NCBI GenBank assembly: GCA_021793235.1
Contig: JAJYTD010000021.1
Location: forward strand, 1-62,486
DNA from: Actinomycetes bacterium
GTDB lineage: Bacteria; Actinomycetota; Actinomycetes; Streptosporangiales; Streptosporangiaceae
Reading direction: 5' to 3'
DNA: 62,486 nt
The position numbers and the translations under genes are program-made. The notes under the pieces are model-generated. The model did no database searches. It was given only the letters and a program-made list of their open reading frames with translations, and was not told the DNA's origin. This document shows, in pieces, positions 59,384 through 62,486 of the stretch; position 1 is the first letter of the stretch; each line of letters starts with the position of its first letter.

Positions 59384-60895
59384 CTACCCGGCCTTGGGCG
59401 CCTTCCCGGCGAGCCAGGCCTCGACGTCGTCGGCGCTGCGCGGCAGGGCGGCCGAGAGGACACGGTTGCCCTCGGCGGTGACCAGCACGTCGTCCTCGAT
59501 GCGCACGCCGATGCCGCGCAGCTCCTCAGGGACGGTGAGGTCGTCCGGCTGGAAGTACAGGCCGGGTTCGACGGTGAGGACCATACCGGGCCGAAGGTCG
59601 CCGTAGAGGTGGACCTCGGTGCGCGCCATGGCGCAGTCGTGCACGTCCAGGCCGAGCATGTGGCCGGTGCCGTGCAGGGTGTAGCGCCGCTGCAGCCCCA
59701 GTTCGATGACGCGGTCGACCGGCCCCTCCAGTAGTCCCCATCGGATCAGCCCCTCCGCCAGCACCCGCTGCGCGGCTTCGTGGTAGGCGCGGAACGGCCG
59801 TCCGGGGGCGACCGCGGCGATCCCGGCCTCCTGGGCGGCGTAGACAAGGTCGTAGACCCTGCGCTGCACCTCGGTGAACGTGCCGGAGACCGGCAGGGTG
59901 CGGGTGACGTCGGCGGTGTAGAGCGTGGTGGTCTCCACTCCGGCGTCGAGCAGCAGCAGGTCGCCGTCGCGCACCGGCCCGTCGTTGCGCATCCAGTGCA
60001 GGGTGGTGGCGTTGGGGCCGGAGGCGGCGATCGTGCCGTACCCCACATCGTTGCCTTCGACGCGGGCGCGCAGGAAGAAGGTGCCCTCGATGTAGCGCTC
60101 GGAGGTGGCTTTGGCCTGCGGGAGTGCGCTCACGACATCGTTGAAGCCCCGGACGGTGGAGTCGACGGCCCGCTGCAGCTGCGCCACCTCCCACTCGTCC
60201 TTGACCAGGCGCTGGTCGTGCAGTGCGACGGCGAGCTCCGCATCCCGTTTGGCCGCGGCCTCCTCGCTCTCCTCAGCGCCGCGCACCTCGGCGAGGACCT
60301 GTTCCAGTGCGCTGTCGTGTCCGCGTGTGATGCGGGTGGGCGCGGCGGGGGCTTTTCTCAGGACGTCCGCCAGTTCGCGCACGTCCTGGGTTGCCAGGCC
60401 GAGGAGCGCTCCTGCCTCCTCCAGGCTGCTGCGCCGCCCGCTCCACAGCTCGCCGTGGCCGTCCAGCCAGAACTCGCCGTTCTCCCGGTTGGAGCGCGGA
60501 CGCAGGTAGACCGTGGCGTCATGGCCGCCGCCCGGGCGGGGGTCGAGGACGATGCAGCCGTCGTCGGACTGGTCACCGGACAGGTAGACGTAGTCGCTGG
60601 CCGCCCGGAACGGGTATTCGGTGTCGTTGGAGCGGGTTTTGAGGCTGCCCGCCGGGATGACGAGGCGTTCGCCGGGAAAGCGCGCGCTGAGCGCGGCACG
60701 GCGCTTGGCCGTGTAGGCGGCCTGCTCGATGGGCTGGAGGTCGCGCAGCTCGGTGTCGGCCCAGCCGGTGCGCATCCACGCGGCCAGCTCGTCGGAGACG
60801 CGCTGCTCCTGGCCGTTCTTGCGCGGCCGGAACACCGGGGCGTCTGCGGTGTCGCGCTGGCTCGTCTGGTCCTGCGCATGCTGCGGTTCGCTCAC
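59384..60895 (-). CDS. pepP: Xaa-Pro aminopeptidase
   Basis: A 503-residue proline aminopeptidase of the M24B family. The pita-bread metal residues are visible: two Asp in LLLLDAGVETTTLYTADVTRTLP (in part), His in HGTGHMLGLDVHD, Glu in LTVEPGLYF and Glu in GIGVRIEDDV. The N-terminal AMP_N domain (about 40-185) carries RSNDTEYPFRAASDYVYLSG and GHDATVYLRPRSNRE. It removes the N-terminal residue next to Pro. The GTG is chosen for GAGGAGGG upstream. Confidence 0.94.
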   Translation of the reverse strand: MSEPQHAQDQTSQRDTADAPVFRPRKNGQEQRVSDELAAWMRTGWADTELRDLQPIEQAAYTAKRRAALSARFPGERLVIPAGSLKTRSNDTEYPFRAASDYVYLSGDQSDDGCIVLDPRPGGGHDATVYLRPRSNRENGEFWLDGHGELWSGRRSSLEEAGALLGLATQDVRELADVLRKAPAAPTRITRGHDSALEQVLAEVRGAEESEEAAAKRDAELAVALHDQRLVKDEWEVAQLQRAVDSTVRGFNDVVSALPQAKATSERYIEGTFFLRARVEGNDVGYGTIAASGPNATTLHWMRNDGPVRDGDLLLLDAGVETTTLYTADVTRTLPVSGTFTEVQRRVYDLVYAAQEAGIAAVAPGRPFRAYHEAAQRVLAEGLIRWGLLEGPVDRVIELGLQRRYTLHGTGHMLGLDVHDCAMARTEVHLYGDLRPGMVLTVEPGLYFQPDDLTVPEELRGIGVRIEDDVLVTAEGNRVLSAALPRSADDVEAWLAGKAPKAG

Positions 60896-61067
60896 GGTAG
60901 GCCCTCCTCTGGCTGCGTACACGGTGCTGTGCCGCTTGTGGCGGCTCTTCGTCCCATGGTAGAGGGCCGGGCCCGGCGCCGCCCCGGATCCGGTGGCGCG
61001 CTGAAGGCGCTGAAAACAGCGGACGGGCCGGTGATCCTACCGCGCGACCTGTCCTAAAGTGATCGAC

Positions 61068-62165
61068 ATGGTTTTGACCGAGCGCACCCTCCTTGGCCCC
61101 GGACCGAGCAACCCCTACCCCGAGGCGACCGCGGGACTGGCGGCTCCCCTCCTGGGGCACCTGGACCCGGAGTTCATCAAGATCCTGGAACGCACCTGCG
61201 AAGGGTTGCGCGCCCTGTGGGGCACGGCCAACCCGGTGACCCTGCCCTTGTCGGGCACCGGGTCGATCGGCATGGAAGCGGCCTTCGCCAACACCGTGCG
61301 GCCGGGCGACGTCGCCGTCATCGCGGTGAACGGGCTGTTCGGCGTGCGCATGTGCGAGGTCGCGTCCCGGTACGGCGCCGAGGTCGTCCGGGTCGACCAC
61401 ACCTGGGGTGAACCGGTCGACGTGGAACGCGTCATGGCCGCGCATCCCGCACCGGCGGTCGTGGCCGCCGTGCACGCCGAAACCTCCACCGGTGTGCGCA
61501 GCGACATCGCCGCTCTGGGCGCTGCCGTCCGCGCGCGCTGGGACGATACGCTGCTGCTGGCCGACTGCGTCACGTCGCTGGGCGGCATCGAGGTCGCCAT
61601 CGACGCCTGGGGCGTCGACGTGGCCTATTCGGGAACGCAGAAGTGCCTGGGCGTCGCACCGGGGCTGGCGCCGTTCACCTTCTCCGAGCGGGCGTGGCGG
61701 CGGCGGGTCGAGGCGCCTCCGGTGTGGTACCTCGACCTGGGACTGCTGGGCGCATACGTGCGCGGCGGCCCCGGCGGCCGCACCTACCACCACACGGCGC
61801 CGGTGGCGATGATCGCCTCCCTGGACGCCGCGTTGCGGCGCATCGAAGAGGAGGGCATGGACGCCGTGGCCGAACGGCACCGCGCCGCGGGGCTGCGGCT
61901 GCAGGAGGGGCTGCAGGAGATGGGCCTGGAGTTGTTCACCGCCGAAGGCCACCGCCTTCCCCAGCTCACATCGGTACGCGTACCCGAGGGCGTGGACTCC
62001 GCCAAAGTCCGGCACGAGCTGCTGGCCGACTACGGTATCGAGATCGGTGCGGGTGTCGGGGAATACGCCTCGTCGGTCTGGCGGATCGGCCTTATGGGGC
62101 ACAACGCCCGGCTTGACCGTGCCGAGCTCGTCCTGACCGCCCTGCGCCGCGTCTTGGGCCGCTGA
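61068..62165 (+). CDS. Class V aminotransferase (alanine-glyoxylate type)
   Basis: A 365-residue class V PLP aminotransferase. LLGPGPSNPYPE is the family start; SGTGSIGMEAAFANTV binds phosphate, HAETSTGVRSD is a substrate motif, ADCVTSLGG gives the PLP Asp, and SGTQKCLG gives the Schiff-base Lys. Typical activities are alanine-glyoxylate, serine-glyoxylate or serine-pyruvate transamination. TAAAGT (61055-61060) lies 7 nt before the ATG without a ribosome site, so the transcript is probably leaderless; a GTG at 61059 is an alternative start. A strong terminator follows. Confidence 0.93.
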   Translation: MVLTERTLLGPGPSNPYPEATAGLAAPLLGHLDPEFIKILERTCEGLRALWGTANPVTLPLSGTGSIGMEAAFANTVRPGDVAVIAVNGLFGVRMCEVASRYGAEVVRVDHTWGEPVDVERVMAAHPAPAVVAAVHAETSTGVRSDIAALGAAVRARWDDTLLLADCVTSLGGIEVAIDAWGVDVAYSGTQKCLGVAPGLAPFTFSERAWRRRVEAPPVWYLDLGLLGAYVRGGPGGRTYHHTAPVAMIASLDAALRRIEEEGMDAVAERHRAAGLRLQEGLQEMGLELFTAEGHRLPQLTSVRVPEGVDSAKVRHELLADYGIEIGAGVGEYASSVWRIGLMGHNARLDRAELVLTALRRVLGR

Positions 62166-62182
62166 CCCGGCTCTGCGCCATC

Positions 62183-62209
62183 AGGCGGCCTGCCGGGGGC
62201 AGGCCGCCT
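62183..62209 (+). terminator. Terminator after the aminotransferase
   Basis: AGGCGGCCTGCC and its exact complement with a GGG loop, 18 nt after the stop codon. A 12-bp factor-independent hairpin. Confidence 0.85.
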
Positions 62210-62337
62210 CCGGCACACCGGTGGCCACGGGCGCGGCTGTACCCGGGCACAGTTCAGCTCGGCTTCCGTGGCGTTCCACGAAGCTCCTTACCCTGCCGGA
62301 GCCGCACCCCAGGCGACGGGCGCGGGCAGATACGGGC

Positions 62338-62486
62338 TTGACTTCTTCCCCTCCCTGGAGGGAGGGGATTCCGATACGCGTTTAGGCGCGTATGGGCCTT
62401 ACGGCCCGGTCCTCACAGACCCGGTTTCCTGCTTCGTTGCCGGCTGCGGAAGGGAGGACCCTTGCCGTCTGACACCGGCTCCACAG
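62338..62486 (-). mobile_element. Right end of an IS200/IS605-type element, omega-RNA region
   Basis: Begins TTGAC (62338; TCAA on the element strand) and contains three hairpins: CCCCTCCCT/AGGGAGGGG (62348-62367), ATACGCG/CGCGTAT (62374-62393) and GGGCC/GGCCC (62394-62407). It matches the remnant at 11992. By the known layout of TnpB elements, the tnpB gene lies to the right on the minus strand and an omega-RNA would be read across this end into the flanking DNA. The rest of the element is outside the window. Confidence 0.65.
62413..62486 (-). CDS. tnpB: Partial tnpB, C-terminal 23 codons
   Basis: On the minus strand the frame VEPVSDGKGPPFRSRQRS... stops with TGA at 62415-62413, ahead of the element's terminal hairpins. 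The basic C-terminal tail and its position beside a typical right end suggest the end of an IS605 OrfB/TnpB RNA-guided endonuclease. Only the tail is inside the window, so identity depends on the element context. Confidence 0.5.
   Translation of the reverse strand, partial: VEPVSDGKGPPFRSRQRSRKPGL

Noticed and set aside
1-62486. CRISPR arrays, rRNA and tRNA genes, phage structural genes
   Set aside because: Looked for regularly spaced repeats, conserved rRNA stretches and GGTTCGA-type T-loops; none were convincing.

Overview
This window is very GC-rich DNA (roughly 70% by eye) with dense, mostly short transcription units, GTG starts, GGAGG-type ribosome sites and many apparently leaderless genes. 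Its gene families are typical of actinobacteria: an RsbW-like ATPase, a PAS-GAF-SpoIIE phosphatase, DUF4429/SHOCT, a WYL regulator, HipA-DUF3037, SNF2-SWIM and Erm. I read it as a chromosomal accessory region of a Nocardiopsis-like actinomycete (Nocardiopsaceae or close). The genus is an inference from gene content and composition, not something proven here.

Layout. 0-10.8 kb: housekeeping and stress genes (RsbW-like ATPase, deaminase, RNase HI, trans-sulfuration PLP enzyme, ArsC-like protein, TetR-controlled SDR, ALDH, PP2C phosphatase), with two decayed genes (macro/PARG-like at 3.3-3.7 kb, winged-helix at 9.9-10.3 kb). 11-21.6 kb: hydrolase ending in an IS200/IS605 end, ArsR-SulP pair, MarR/cupin pair with a large operator, VOC protein, StyA-like monooxygenase, DUF4429 protein, YdcF protein, peptide deformylase, SMI1 and NTF2-like proteins. 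21.7-33.3 kb: a domain whose + strand is rich in C and A whichever strand is coding. It holds a WYL regulator, a secreted protein, a histidine kinase/response regulator pair split by a MerR-TipA-type gene flanked by 38-bp direct repeats, a ligase-like pseudoenzyme, a Bcr/CflA exporter, and a HipA-like kinase/DUF3037/nucleotidyltransferase group.

33.3-41.6 kb: two RNA methyltransferase genes (a THUMP/UPF0020-type enzyme and an Erm 23S rRNA dimethylase) share an AT-rich promoter motif and both have long structured leaders with micro-ORFs. They flank a zinc alcohol dehydrogenase and are followed by an overlapping SNF2-SWIM pair. This is the part most suggestive of an under-described system: an inducible ribosome-modification regulon. 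41.6-50.8 kb: small metabolic genes, cold-shock proteins, amidase, a catalytically degenerate SDR, DoxX, an NsrR-Hmp nitric oxide module and a homocysteine methyltransferase. 51-55.6 kb: DUF1989 protein, CaiB/BaiF CoA-transferase, fused AccD-AccA carboxyltransferase and a divergent GntR regulator, probably an acyl-CoA catabolic unit. 55.7-62.2 kb: TRIC channel, LysR/threonine-dehydratase-like pair, PlsC, Xaa-Pro aminopeptidase and a class V aminotransferase. The right edge enters a second IS200/IS605 element (tnpB 3' end, minus strand).

Self-contained modules are TetR-SDR, ArsR-SulP, MarR-cupin, NsrR-Hmp, GntR-AccDA-CoA transferase and LysR-dehydratase, each with a visible inverted repeat or divergent promoter. 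No rRNA, tRNA or CRISPR array was seen. All statements are from reading the sequence; no database search was possible.
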